From positions 310,001-374,000 of the forward strand of contig BDSI01000046.1 in assembly GCA_003117195.1 (NCBI GenBank): a stretch of 64,000 nt of DNA, written 5' to 3'. The stretch comes from Eudorina sp. 2006-703-Eu-15 (lineage: Eukaryota; Chlorophyta; Chlorophyceae; Chlamydomonadales; Volvocaceae). Positions 23,501-34,400 of this stretch are shown here, piece by piece (the stretch's first letter is position 1; each line of letters opens with the position of its first letter). The notes beneath the pieces are model-generated. The model was given only the letters and a program-made list of their open reading frames with translations, was not told the DNA's origin and ran no database searches. Made by a program: the position numbers and the translations under genes.

Positions 23501-26500
23501 GACTCTGCTGCAGCTGCTCTCCCAGCGACGCGCGCTCCGCGTGCGCGGCCGCCAACTGCGATTCCGCGTCCGTCTGCGCGGCGCGGGCTGCCGCAAGCTC
23601 CCCAGCCGACACACGCAGCTGGTCCTGCAGGTCGGCCAGCGCAGCCTGGGCCAGCGCCAGCTCGGTCTCCAGGTCGCGGCGCGCCTCCGCGGCGGCCGCC
23701 AGCGACTCTTCCAGCCGCGACACGTCGACGAGGAGGCCGCTGGCCTCCTGCTGCACGCGGGCCAGCGCTGCGGCGTCCGCGGCGTGCACGGCGGCCTGCG
23801 CTCTCACCTGCTGCTGCAGCGTCGCGCTGTGCTGCTGCAGCTGCAGCAGCGCCGACGCGCGCGTCTGGACGCTACCGACTAGGGCGCGGAGCGGACTTGG
23901 CAGCACTTCCGTGCGATCATCATCCTCAACATCACAGCGCCTATCAAGTGCCGGCGAGGAGGGGGCCGACTTCGGCTGGGCGGTGCTGATTGGCGCGGAG
24001 TGGCTGTCGCCGACGTCGAGGGAAGCTGCCGTGTCGTCAGCAAGGGCGGGCAGATCGGACACGGACGTTGTGCCCTGCGATGGGTGGGCGGGCGGGCAAG
24101 CGGGAAGACCGCCGGGACCAAGGCTATCATTAAAACGACGCAGATTTCGTTGGAGAAAGCAAACAGGTGAGTACGGGTCGTGGAATACAACTCGCAGTGG
24201 AGGGTCGCGCAGGCAGTGCCAACGGCATGCGCTGGTGGAAGCGTCTCAGCCAAGGGCGCAAAGCAGCCCTGGCGACGGCTGCACGCCTCCCTTTGACCAG
24301 CAACCCCAAGACGGCAAGATACCCCTAAGAGGCAATCGAACAGGCGCCGGGTACATAACATACGTGCTGTTCTCAGTGCTGTTCAGGCGGCCCTCAACAC
24401 CCCAGGTGCAAGGGTTCGTTTCTGGGTTTCTTTTCTCTATCCATTTCAACCCCAGGTGCCCGAGTGGATCCTCTCACAGCCGGAAGAACATGCACAGGTT
24501 GGCCCCGCAGCGGTCCCATCCACGGACACGCGCCCGCAACGCAGGTACCCACTTCCAAGGCGCTGGCGACGGCGACGCGTGCGGCCTTCAGCTGCGCCGT
24601 CAGGTCGGTGGCGCGGCGGCGCTCCTGGTCTCGCTCCCGGAGGACTGCCCGCGCACTCGCGTCGGACTGCTCCAACCGCGCCTGCAGGTCCATCAGCTGC
24701 GCCCGCATTCGCGACTGCTCGTCCCTCGCCTCCCGTAGGAGGGCAGCCAGCGCGTCCCGAGCCGCGACCGCCTCGGCGACCTCCGTTTGCCCGTACTGCT
24801 GCGCCCATGGATAATGTTAAAAGCGCAGGACAGAAAGGCTGGAGAGATACCAAGATCTCTGAACATCGGCAGATTCCACTGGGTTTAAAATGCGACAAAG
24901 TTGAGAGCAAGGAAGCCGAAACGACGCGCAGTGACGGATCACCCTTATGGACTACTCGCAGTACGTTACAACGGGGGCCAAACTGACAACATGCAATTGA
25001 CATCCAGCAGCTAGGATGCTGTGCATCGTAAACGCTGAATCGCGTGCCCACACCGACGTGTTGCAACCGGCTAAGCGCGTCCTCGAGAGTCCCTAATTAA
25101 TAACTTCGCCAGGCCGCAAGTTTGTTTCGTTTCTTGGAACCGAAAGTCGTTTGTACGGCGTGCAGTTACTCGGCCGAACAGCGAAGGCGCGCGAAAACAA
25201 GCTTTGACGCCCTGAGTCCAGGAGTGGTGCATTGCAAGTGACCCCACCATCGGAAGACTCTCCGTTCTTGTGCCAGGCACGCAGCGCTCGGAAGGCCCTT
25301 GGGGTAACCAGCAGCCCATCGCACGCCGGGCCACTTACCAGCCAGGCATCCCGCTGACGGGCCATGCCCTCCAGCTCTTCGCACAGCAGCGACACGTCCT
25401 GCTCCATCTCCTGCTGCAAGTCCTCCATGGCGCACGACAGCGCCTCCATGCGCCGCTTGGAGGCCACCAGCGCGCGACCGGATGCGTCCAGCGCGGACGC
25501 CAGCTGGCGCAGCTGCGGGGATGCGCACACGGGACCGCAGAGATGATGGCGAGAGTCTCCTCCAAGTCACGAGCGCGGGCTGGCAGATTTCGACGCGGTC
25601 AAGGACGCGTGCCGTGTGTGCTGCTTGACGTATCGAAGGAGTTTATCCCGTGGCGTCTGGTGATTATCTATTCATTCATAACAAAGATGCCATCACGAGC
25701 ACCGCGTGTACCTGGAGGCGGCTTTTTAGCGCTGGGACTGCATATCCCGCACCTTATCGTTATGGACTGCGAAGCTCACGGCTCGCCGCACGATCAGCCG
25801 AGCCGCGAGCCGGGTCTCCCGCTCGTATGCCGCCGACAGCGCCTCTGCCAGGCCGGTGAGCTGCGCGCTCAGCGGCAGGCCGGGCAGGTCGGACAAGCCC
25901 GGCACGGTCGCCGCGACGGCGTGCACGGCGCCCTGAGCTGCCGCGCTGGCGACTGCGTCCTCCTCAGCAGGCCCCCCAAACCACAAGCCCCTGCGGGCGC
26001 GCCCCGTCGGGAACAGCAGCGCGGCCGCGACGCTGCGCGGGCTGAGCAGCAGGAAGCTCTCCCCGTCCAGCGCCTGAGCAGCCGCGTGCTTCAGCAGCAC
26101 GAAGCGCCGCTTGCGCGGGCTGACCCGGCGGGCAAGGCGCGGGCGCAAGGCAAGGTGCTCTTCAGGTCGCTGCGGCAGAAGCGGCCGGCTGATGTAGAGC
26201 AGCAGGGCGGCCAGGGCACCCGGTGGGGTGATGAGGGCCAGGGAGATAGCCACCGCCATCCACAGTTGCGACGGGAATGCTGCCGGGTCGCTGGGCTGCG
26301 GGCCATCCTGCGGTCCGTCGCTCTCACCGCCGTTGCCGGCTGAGCTTCCACGGCCACCACCGCCGCCACCACCACCACCACCTCTCCCGCCGCTGCTGTT
26401 ATCACCGCTGCCGCCGCCCGATTCAGAGCCGCTGATCCCGTTGCGACTCCGCGGCGCTGTTGTCGGGCCAGTTAGGGAGCTCGACACGTCCCGGTCGCCG

Positions 26501-26832
26501 CCCTGGGCACTGGCGCCGCCAGTCTCGTCGCCACCAACCGGGGAAGCCGCTGGCCGCCCGGACGGCAATTCCAAAGCATTAAACAGCCCTCCACGAGTCC
26601 CGTTCAGAGCCGGCGCTAGGGGGCGTCGCGAACCTGGTGCCGTCTCTCGCGTGTGACCTGGCGGCCTCCGCTGGATGCGTAGGATGACTTCCAGTTCTTC
26701 GACGTGTGGAAGCACAACACTGGAGCCCAGCCGGTTGACGAAATTTTGCTGCACAGCGAGTTCCTCCAGAGCCTTGGCCAGGATCGGGCCAGCGGACGTC
26801 GCGTTCCCGGGGGAGCCCTGTTGAGGGCGCGA
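11546..26832 (-). CDS. Gene Y: giant coiled-coil protein with N-proximal membrane segment
   Basis: Exons in transcription order: 26832-25753, 25512-25339, 24798-24553, 24074-19038, 18651-18172, 17667-17497, 17226-17065, 16567-16388, 16068-15877, 15565-13193, 12588-12446, 11963-11546 (stop TAG). They join in frame to about 3550 aa; every junction is phase 0 except the last (phase 2). The first listed exon has a hydrophobic segment near 26270 (LWMAVAISLAL followed by PPGALAALLLY), preceded by a Gly/Ser-rich stretch. The 5037-nt exon 24074-19038 is one almost unbroken coiled coil of Ala/Leu/Glu/Gln/Arg heptads. The exon 15565-13193 is Ser/Pro/Ala-rich with poly-His and poly-Gln. The C-terminus is basic (KRKKGGLLGKIKRAIG) with RRTS/RRSS sites. 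The first exon shown starts at a good acceptor (CCCTTGCAG), so the true start codon lies further upstream. I recognise no family; a tethering or scaffold role is only a guess. Exon structure confidence is high from 25512 downward, lower for the membrane exon. Confidence 0.7.
12005..12050 (-). repeat. Dispersed intronic element, copy A
   Basis: About 45 nt that match three other places in the window. In the sense of gene Y it contains CCACGGGTCAACGGTGAC, preceded by ATGTGTTGTTACAG. It lies in the last intron of gene Y, about 40 nt upstream of the acceptor at 11964. See the finding on the four copies. Confidence 0.6.
14655..14810 (-). repeat. CAG/CTG and CAC tract coding poly-Gln and poly-His in gene Y
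   Basis: Runs of CTG and GTG on the plus strand encode Gln and His runs (HHHHHHHHHHH then QQQQQ, QQQQQQ and QQQQ blocks) in the large 3' coding exon of gene Y. A second, weaker Gln/His stretch lies at about 15240-15375. Such tracts are common in volvocine proteins and are likely to vary in length. Confidence 0.8.
18652..19037 (-). other. GC-AG intron of gene Y
   Basis: The 5-kb coil exon ends CTGCAG at 19038 and the intron starts GCAAGT, the classic context of GC donors. No in-frame GT donor is nearby before the stop at 18978. The acceptor TTCCTCCACAG at 18652 is strong and the reading frame continues in phase 0 into an exon of the same helical character. Confidence 0.7.
18793..18836 (+). 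repeat. Dispersed intronic element, copy C
   Basis: Contains CGCGGGTCATCGGTGACAG preceded by AATGATGCTTCAG, on the plus strand, so it is antisense to gene Y, inside its GC-AG intron. It is the best match to the consensus of the four copies. A 10-bp inverted repeat CAAGATGGCG / CGCCATCTTG (about 18741 and 18880) encloses it, without a target duplication that I can see. Confidence 0.6.
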
Positions 26833-26871
26833 CTGCAAGGGCGCAGGGCCATCGTAAACAGGTTTATAAAA

Positions 26872-26912
26872 CCGGTTGTCACCGATGACCCGCGGGGCCC
26901 CCTGCAGCATTA
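26872..26912 (-). repeat. Dispersed intronic element, copy B
   Basis: In the sense of gene Y it reads ATGCTGCAG, then GGGCCCCGCGGGTCATCG and GTGACAACCGG. It lies about 40 nt upstream of the proposed acceptor at 26833, the same position relative to an acceptor as copy A. Confidence 0.6.
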
Positions 26913-27576
26913 CCAATATAAATAAATAAACAGCCTGCCACCGCCACTCTTTTACTTCGGCTGACGACTGTATGTGCACTGAACGGGGCGCTCGCTGCGG
27001 GACCGGGGCATTCGCCGCCTAGAGGTTTCCTACGCAGGCATTGGGATCCCGTTAGTGTGGGCAGGTTGGTGTCGCAATCGTTGTCGCCCGCGGTTGGCAC
27101 CCCACGACTTCCCAGCTGTCGCACAAACGGCGCAACGTCCTCTTCTGTAGCCATCTCGCTGTTCGCTTCCTCGACATTGTACCGATCTGACCATAGCACT
27201 GGCAGGCCAGGGACCCGCACCGGATACGGACCTCAGGTTCGCAGACGCGTAGTAAATCCCACGAGCGTTTTCTTGCTCTGACAAGTAAACCGCCGTCAAT
27301 CTCCGAACATGACAAGCGCCCAGACACCCAAGCGCTGAAGGTTTCACGCAGCGTCATTTGGCACGGTGACACGTACCGATGCACCACGGACTGTGCGCGA
27401 GAGGCCAGTCCGGAGTCGACCGAGCATGTCGGCGTTGCCGTCTGAGGTCTGACGAACAACTTGCTGGCTAAATCAGGTCGGGCCCCAACCGCCGAGCCCC
27501 GGCACACGCCCCGGCACACGCCAACGTCATTTCGCACACACCGCGCCGCATCCCAGCCCGGCTGCGAGACACTCAC

Positions 27577-27855
27577 CCCCTGAGATGATTGGTGGGCGAG
27601 CACCTCCAGCATCACCCAGAGCGTGGTCGTGCCCTTGCTGAACATGGCCAAGCACAGGTACCCGACCGCATAGTCTTTCTGGATGATGGCGTGCAAGTAC
27701 CGGGAGAAGGCGGGCTCGGAGCTCGGGGGCGTGGAGCCTGTGAGCCAGTTGGCAGGGGTAAATGAGTCGGGTATGCTCAGCCCAGGCACGGCATCCGTCA
27801 CGCACTGATGAACTGCTGCTGGTGCGCCGATCCGGCAGAGCGCTTTCTGCGGCAC
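27577..27855 (-). CDS. Possible additional 5' exon of gene Y (unresolved)
   Basis: An open stretch ending at a strong donor (GGGG then GTGAGTG, exon end 27577) in phase 0, which would join in frame to the Y exon starting at 26832. It reads like protein sequence (for example SIPDSFTPANWLTGS, YAVGYLCLAMFSKG, LWVMLEVLAH), with a moderately hydrophobic stretch. The upstream border is not clear; several AG sites lie between 27790 and 27830. Further minus-strand pieces at about 27920-28060 (WGKLPDIVDLGNVFRLISQ) and 28090-28340 could be still earlier exons, but codon bias there is weak and I could not connect them. Confidence 0.35.
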
Positions 27856-28399
27856 ACGACATCACATTGCGCTACGTGAATCCACGCAGAACGTACCAGG
27901 ATTGTGTTTGTTTGTGGCGCCCGTCGATGTTGTTCTCAAGCGGCCCACGGGCTGACGACGTTCCTGTTGGCCAGGCGTGCTGGCTTATTAGTCGGAACAC
28001 ATTCCCTAGGTCAACGATGTCCGGAAGCTTGCCCCAGGCAAATCTGCTACAAATGATCATCTTCACGGGGCCTGCTGCAACCTTGGCTCTTGCTTGTACG
28101 CTGGAGCAAGTTTATGACTACAGTGGGCCTCAGGTGCTTAGCCAAAGGACCGAGGGTTTGCTCAACGCGCCCCGAATACCAAGCATTACCAGTACAGAGC
28201 CATCCTGACAATGAGGGGCCCATCTGGAGGGTGAAATATGGCCACCCAAATCGACTGGGGTTTCCGACGGGAAGACTATCGGCACATACCTCCACATTGT
28301 TTCTCCACGCAGGGACAGTTCTGATGATGCGCATATTGCGTGAACGGCACAGAAGGGCAGCACGCGTGTGGTACGGGCTGACACAGGAGGCCATCCTGC

Positions 28400-31300
28400 G
28401 GGGGCGACGAAATTACGGCCAGTGCTGCTCTGATCGCCGGACCGATAAGCTCTGTAGGTGCGTTGTTGGTGGAATGTCACGCCCTCACCCTTCCGTGAAT
28501 CCCAAGGCCTCCATTGCTGCTGTTGGAGCCAGGGCGCGACTGGAGCAGCTCCCCTTGACGCCTATAGCGCCTGACGCTTCAAGGACAGCAAGTAATGTCC
28601 ATCCGATGCTTTAATCCGTCAATGCTTTGTCAACTTGCTACCCAAACATCCGAAGGTAGCCCGAGGCAGCGGATTATGTGGAGGCCGGTTGGGTTACCTC
28701 CTTGCCAGCCAAGCAAAAACTTAATTGATCTATTATTTCGACCTAAGCTGTGTTATGCGATGATGTGAAGTCAGATAAACTTGGTTGTCTGAGACTGTAT
28801 TGTGTCTGGCGAAATAAAATTTCCCATTATGAGCATCGTATCACAGGCGTCATTTGGTTGGTTATTATTACTTACAGCTTATCATACAATTTCGCAGTGA
28901 CAGTTCTCAATAATCACGAGCTGGCACGCGACACCTTGTTGGTGATGAATCCAAATCCATTTCAAAAAACACCGGTCCTACCCAATGCCAAAACGAACGC
29001 ATTGACAACATGTTATCATATTTAATAATCGAATTCGTCTAAACGTCCTATTTGACAAAAGCAAGCCTCAACCTGTGAATAAAACTGAAGGATGCCCCCC
29101 TTGATGTAATTACCGTAATCGTTAACCATTTATGTTTCATTAAATATTCAACCGGGTCGTTGTTTTTCAGTTACATCATCACATCCATTTCGGTGGCGGT
29201 GACCCAAGGGACGGTTAGCATCTTGTGCTTCGGCCGCTGCATGATGGGTCCATTCCAAGCAAGGAAATCAACAAGTCACCTTAATGTTTAACTGGGCTCC
29301 TAGAAACCGTGCACCACGATGATCTATCGTGTGTGAATCTGTATGGTTCAATCGTGGCGCCGCAGAAGGGCCTACGCCAACCATACAACTAAAACCAGCA
29401 CAGGTAGGGAAAGGCGATCGCAATCAGGAGTCGACTTAATTTATCACGGGAATGGGCCTTGCATGCTTGGGACCGCGTAAGACGTGTAATAATACGACAG
29501 GCGGCAATGTCGCTGTGGACGTTTACAATCGACATAGCTTTGTAAACAGTACGAAAAACCAACGAAACCATTAACAGATTGTCCCGGGACATATTGAAAA
29601 TACGGCGCGCAAGCGGCAATCGTGTGCGTCAAGCGGATGCACAGCGGCCGCCGAGGGGGGGCGGGAAGCGGGTGCAGCACCTCACTGCAACTGCCGCAAA
29701 TGAGTTGCGGGGCGGTTCATGGAGGCCGTCACGTACTCAAGACTTGAGAAGTCAGAACGAAATAGAAGCCAGCTGCGACAAAGAAGTATACTGTACGACT
29801 CCGTATTGCACATCCCCTCTCTCTCGAACACACGCCGCCATGTCCGGCACGGGCTCCATCGCATCTCCAGCAAGGACACCCCACTGATACACGCAAGCCA
29901 TCCACTGGTTGTGTTATTCATACTTGTGCTGCCGTCCGATATTGACGCCCCGACACGCCAGGGCACACATCTCACCACGTCGATAAACATGCCTCGTAAA
30001 CACACACACTACTGAAATTGAACTCTTCCTTGCGTCCTTGTGTACCAAAATGGGCCACAGGTCATGCCAGGTTGCCAGCGGTTATCAGGCTGACAGGCGC
30101 GGTGACGGCGCGGGGGTCACGACGCCACCGGCGCACGCAGCAATGCCCCGCCCGCATGGCATGGCATGACGAGCTGGCCTCCTCTTTGCAGGGTTCGCAG
30201 CCATCCGCCTACTACCACGCCCGGCCGATGCTTCCACATGTGCCTCCGCAAACGCATACCGTATGGACAAGGTTGCACGTGCGCGTGCGGGTGCGCCGAT
30301 GATGCGATGCAGCATCCCAGGCGAAGACCGCAGCGAACCCGCGCCGTCGCATCCACCCCAGGTGGCCCCACACCCAGCCAGCCCTCGCTCGCGCCGCCGG
30401 ACTCAATAAATATATCCCGGCGGCTCGCGAAGCAATGTACATACAAGCACACCACATTATGGCCAGCTGAATGCGACTGCAGCGCGTAATTACAGAAATG
30501 AGGTGCGCTGGGATTTCCTATCTCTCCCTATCTCCCGGTAGGGTCAATACATATATCATGGGCCTAGGTCAGGATTCCGCTGATCGTCCCGCGGACCGAA
30601 AGGAAAGGTAAGGAAACGGCGTCTGGGCCAGCACCCGCCAACCATCCGCACGCCGAAGGGTGCTGTCGACATAATGTGTACAGAAAAGTGAGGAACAAGA
30701 ATATGCAGCTGCAGCTGCGCACGACGCCGCACACAAGCAGGATCTCTTGATACGCAGCAGGTAAGCCGAGGGCCAGCCAACGGCTCTGGGAACAGCCGCG
30801 AGGAATGCCCGAATGCTTAATGCGGGGCTCCAACCCGCCCTCCGTCCGAAGCGCTGAAAGAGTCGGGTGACTGACCACGCCATTAGTGCGTGCCTGCCTG
30901 CACGCCTGAAGCAGGCGCCCTTGGGCACCAATCGTCCCAACCCGAGCCATCCCGTCTCACCCCATACCTAGCCGCAAAACCACATGACCAAATTGTACGT
31001 GCCCCAGCTCCTACCGCAGCGCCGCTCCCGTGCAGGGCGCTCCAAGCGCCCCACTGCAAAAGCGTGCGCCATCTGCCTACTCTGCGTTTGGCCAGGAACC
31101 CTGTCTGAGCAGCTGTGCTAATATTTCCCGTATATGCCCATATCCCTCTCCCAACGCCACGACGAGCCATCCAATCCCTTTGCATGGGGACCACACGGCC
31201 AACCCCCATCTCAACCCCAGACCCGCCACCGAAATCATGCCCCAACCTAGCCTTATCCCGAATACGCCACTCGGTCCACACGGCCATATCCTCTCCGTAT

Positions 31301-31434
31301 GCCGTACCCCAGTGCCGTATGTAGTAACTACCCCTTCGCCTTCGGTATGGCCTCCTTACCTGGCTCAATACTTCACACCCCAGCAGGTGCCGCCCTGCGC
31401 GATCCTCCGAAAAGTGGCTGTTATGTTATATACC
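28400..31434. other. AT-richer gene-free stretch and 3' flank of gene X
   Basis: From about 28600 to 29650 the base composition is clearly lower in GC than the flanking genes, with many short A/T runs and no long open frame. I found no paired terminal repeats that would mark an intact transposon. 30490-31434 probably contains the 3' UTR of gene X. Confidence 0.5.
30490..30494 (-). terminator. Candidate TGTAA polyadenylation signal for gene X
   Basis: TTACA on the plus strand, that is TGTAA in the sense of gene X, about 0.94 kb after its stop codon. Pentamer evidence only. Confidence 0.4.
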
Positions 31435-34400
31435 CTACAGCCCTTCACGACCCTCCCGGGAGGCACTACTGAGCCGCCTGCTGATCTTCCTGTACAGCTT
31501 CACCACCGGATTGGCCCGGGTTTGGGGCGAGGTCGCCGGCTGCTCGCCGACATCACTCAGCCTGGCAGAGGACGGAGCAGTGGGTCCCGACCCGCCTGCA
31601 TCCGCGGAGGCCACCGGCGTCGCCGGACCCGACGTGCGCCACAGAGGCAGCCGCTTGAGCAGCTGCCCACTGGGCGACTCGTTGGTCGGCCCCATGGACA
31701 GCCGCCGCGCCATGCCGCCGGGGCTGCCGCCGCCGGGGCTGAGGGCGGCGAAGGTGCGACCGGTGGTTGCCGGCAGCAGACTCCCCGCCGAGGCGCGACC
31801 TCCGTCCACCGCAGTCAGGTCCTGGCTCCGACGCGGCAGCTGATCCGGGGCCCTGGCTGACTTCGGGCAGGCGGCGGAGATGCCCGCGCCAGTCGAGAAC
31901 ATGGGGTTGTAGAAGAGGTGCATGTCGGCCTCGGACGCCGCGCGGCCCAGCGTGCGCGGGAAGCCGCCGGCGATGAGGTTCACCTCCTCGTCCTCACCCA
32001 CGGCGGGCCCGTCGCCGCCAGCCTCCTCCTCCTCCTCCTCCACATCCTCCTGCACGCCCCCTTCGTCCCCACCGCTTTCCTCCCCCGCCCCCTGCACGTC
32101 CTCTGCCTCTCCCTGCTGGCTGCAACCCTCCTCACACGCTTGCTGGCCGTCCTCCATCCACGCCGAGTCGTCTTCATCAGCCCGCACCTGCTCGCGGCCG
32201 CCGCTGCCCTCCTCACCCTCGCCCTCCTCCTCTTTGAGCCGGCGCAGGTGACCGGGTCCGGTGGATCCCAGGGTCCTCTGCCGGACTGCGCGCGAGGAGA
32301 CGCCGTTTGAAGACAGGGTCCAGCGCAGCAGCTCGACAGAGGACGGGGTCACCGGCGAGGGTTTGGGCGAAGGTGCGGGAGCAGGCGAGGGCCGCGCCGC
32401 GGCGTGCAGCGCGGACGCCGTCGTCGTGCCGTCCGCGCCGGCATCGAGGCCGGGCAGACGAAGCGCATGTTGTTGCTGAAGGGCCGACGGCTCCGAGGCG
32501 GCGGCGGTGGAGTCGGCGGATTCGGCAGTAGCGGTCTGGCCGCCTGCCGTGTGATCCCCCACGGCGTGGCCCCCAGCAGAGCCATCCGCAGGGGATGCCG
32601 CCAAGTCCTCAGCGGCGACCAACGCAGCGGTGGGACTTGCCGGCGCCGCCGAGTGAACCAGCTGGCCCCTGGAACCGGTCTGCAAGGCCCTCACCCTCGC
32701 CTCCGGCGCCGTCTGCTCGATGGCAGCGGCGGCGACCGCCCCCGCATCCGAGGCGGCGGCAGCAGTGGCGCCGCCTTCGTCACGGGCAGTCGCAGCATCG
32801 CCGGCTGCGCGACACTCTGGGGCCGCACTCGCCGCCACAGGTGCACCGTCGAGCGTCTGTGGCCTGACGGGCATCTCCGGCGCCGCCGCTGCCTCCATCG
32901 TCGCCGTCACCGGCGCCCCACCTGCCGTCACGCAGTCCCGCAGCCGGGCCAGGTGCCGCATGTGCGATCCAACGGCGCCCACGGCGAGCGGGTTCCACGC
33001 GCCGCGGCCCTGCAGGAGCGCCAGGTGGTGCAGGTTCACGACGGGCAGACCGGACAGGAGGGAGCTGGCGCCGGCGGCGGCACCGCCGCTGCGCAGCATC
33101 AGGCAGGCGGGCAGGCCGTGGTGGGCGTGCGCCTGCGCCTGCTCCTGCTCGGGGTGTGGCTGCTGCGGCGGCTGCACCGGATGAGGCGGCTGTTGGTGCG
33201 CGGGCTGCATCAGCTGTGTTGCGATCGAGCCGTGCTGTGGGTGGTGGCGCGGCGGGCCGTAGCGTCTCACCAGGTCTGCGGCCGCCGCCGCCTCATCCGC
33301 ATGAGGGGCGAGAGAGGACAGGTCGATGGCGCTGAGACAGCGCCGGCCCAGACCGGCGCCGCCGCCGCTGCAGCGGCCCGCGGGCGCCCAGCCCGCGCCG
33401 AGCAGCAAGGCCGGCGCCGCCGCCGAGCAGGCCGCGCTGCTGGTCTCCGGAGACGGGCTCCGTGCCGAGCTCCCCCGACCCGTGACAAGGGCGGGAGCAG
33501 GACCGGGACCAGCTGACGGTGTGCTGGCGTTGCTCGGCTGACTCGTGGCGTCACCCAGCGGCGAGAGGGGCAGCAGGCCCGTCCGGGCGCCGTGTGCCAT
33601 CACGGCCAGCTGCTCCTGCAGCAGCAGCGCCTGCCGCGCCCAGGCGCGCGTCTCCATGGCGCGTTGCCGCCCGTCGGCCCGCGCGCGCGCCAGCTGCTGC
33701 CGCGCCGCCGCACTCTCGGCCTGCACGCGCGCCACCTCGGTGCGCTGCTCGTCCAGCTTCACCTTCTGCTCGTCCAGGTCCGCGTGCGCCGCCCGCAGGG
33801 AGCCGCACAGCTCCGCCGCCGCCTCCTGCACCGCCGCCGTCTGCGACAGCAGGGACACCAGCTGCTGCTGCAGCCGCTGGCGGTCCTGCCGCGCCGCGCC
33901 GTACTCTGCTCGCAGCCGGTCAAGCACCGCCGCGGAGGCGGCCTGTTCGGCCCGAAGCTCCGAGACCTGCAAGACCAGCTGCGCCTCCCTCTCGCCAGCA
34001 GCAAGGACCCCTTCCCCGCCTCGTTCTGCCGCCACCTCCGCCGCCGCGCCGCGAAGCCGCTCCTCGAACTCCGCGCAGCGACCGGTCAGCTCGTCACACC
34101 GGACGCTGAGCTCCGCCTCCCGCGACTCCAGCGCCGCGATCCGCGCGTTGGCTTCCTCTGCCTTGACGCCATCCGCCACGCGCTGGGCCTGCGCATCCCG
34201 TAGCTCAGAGCGCAACTGTTCGTTCTGGTTCCGGAGCCGGTCCACGTGGCACCTGGTGGGCCCCAGCTCCGCCGCCAGCTCGGCCCGCATCGCCCGCAGC
34301 ACCTCCACCTCACCGCACACGCGGCCGTGCGCAGCCAGCAACGTCGACAGCCGGCTGCGCGTCTCGCTGGCGGCCGACGCGGCGGCCGCGCGCGCCGCGC

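Noticed and set aside
25726..26979. A separate 417-aa single-exon gene ending at the TAA at 25726
   Set aside because: No ATG stands at its upstream end; the first in-frame ATG lies inside a repeated non-coding element. The frame has a phase-0 donor at 25753 and a phase-0 acceptor at 26832 that fit gene Y. Kept as a Y exon with reduced confidence.
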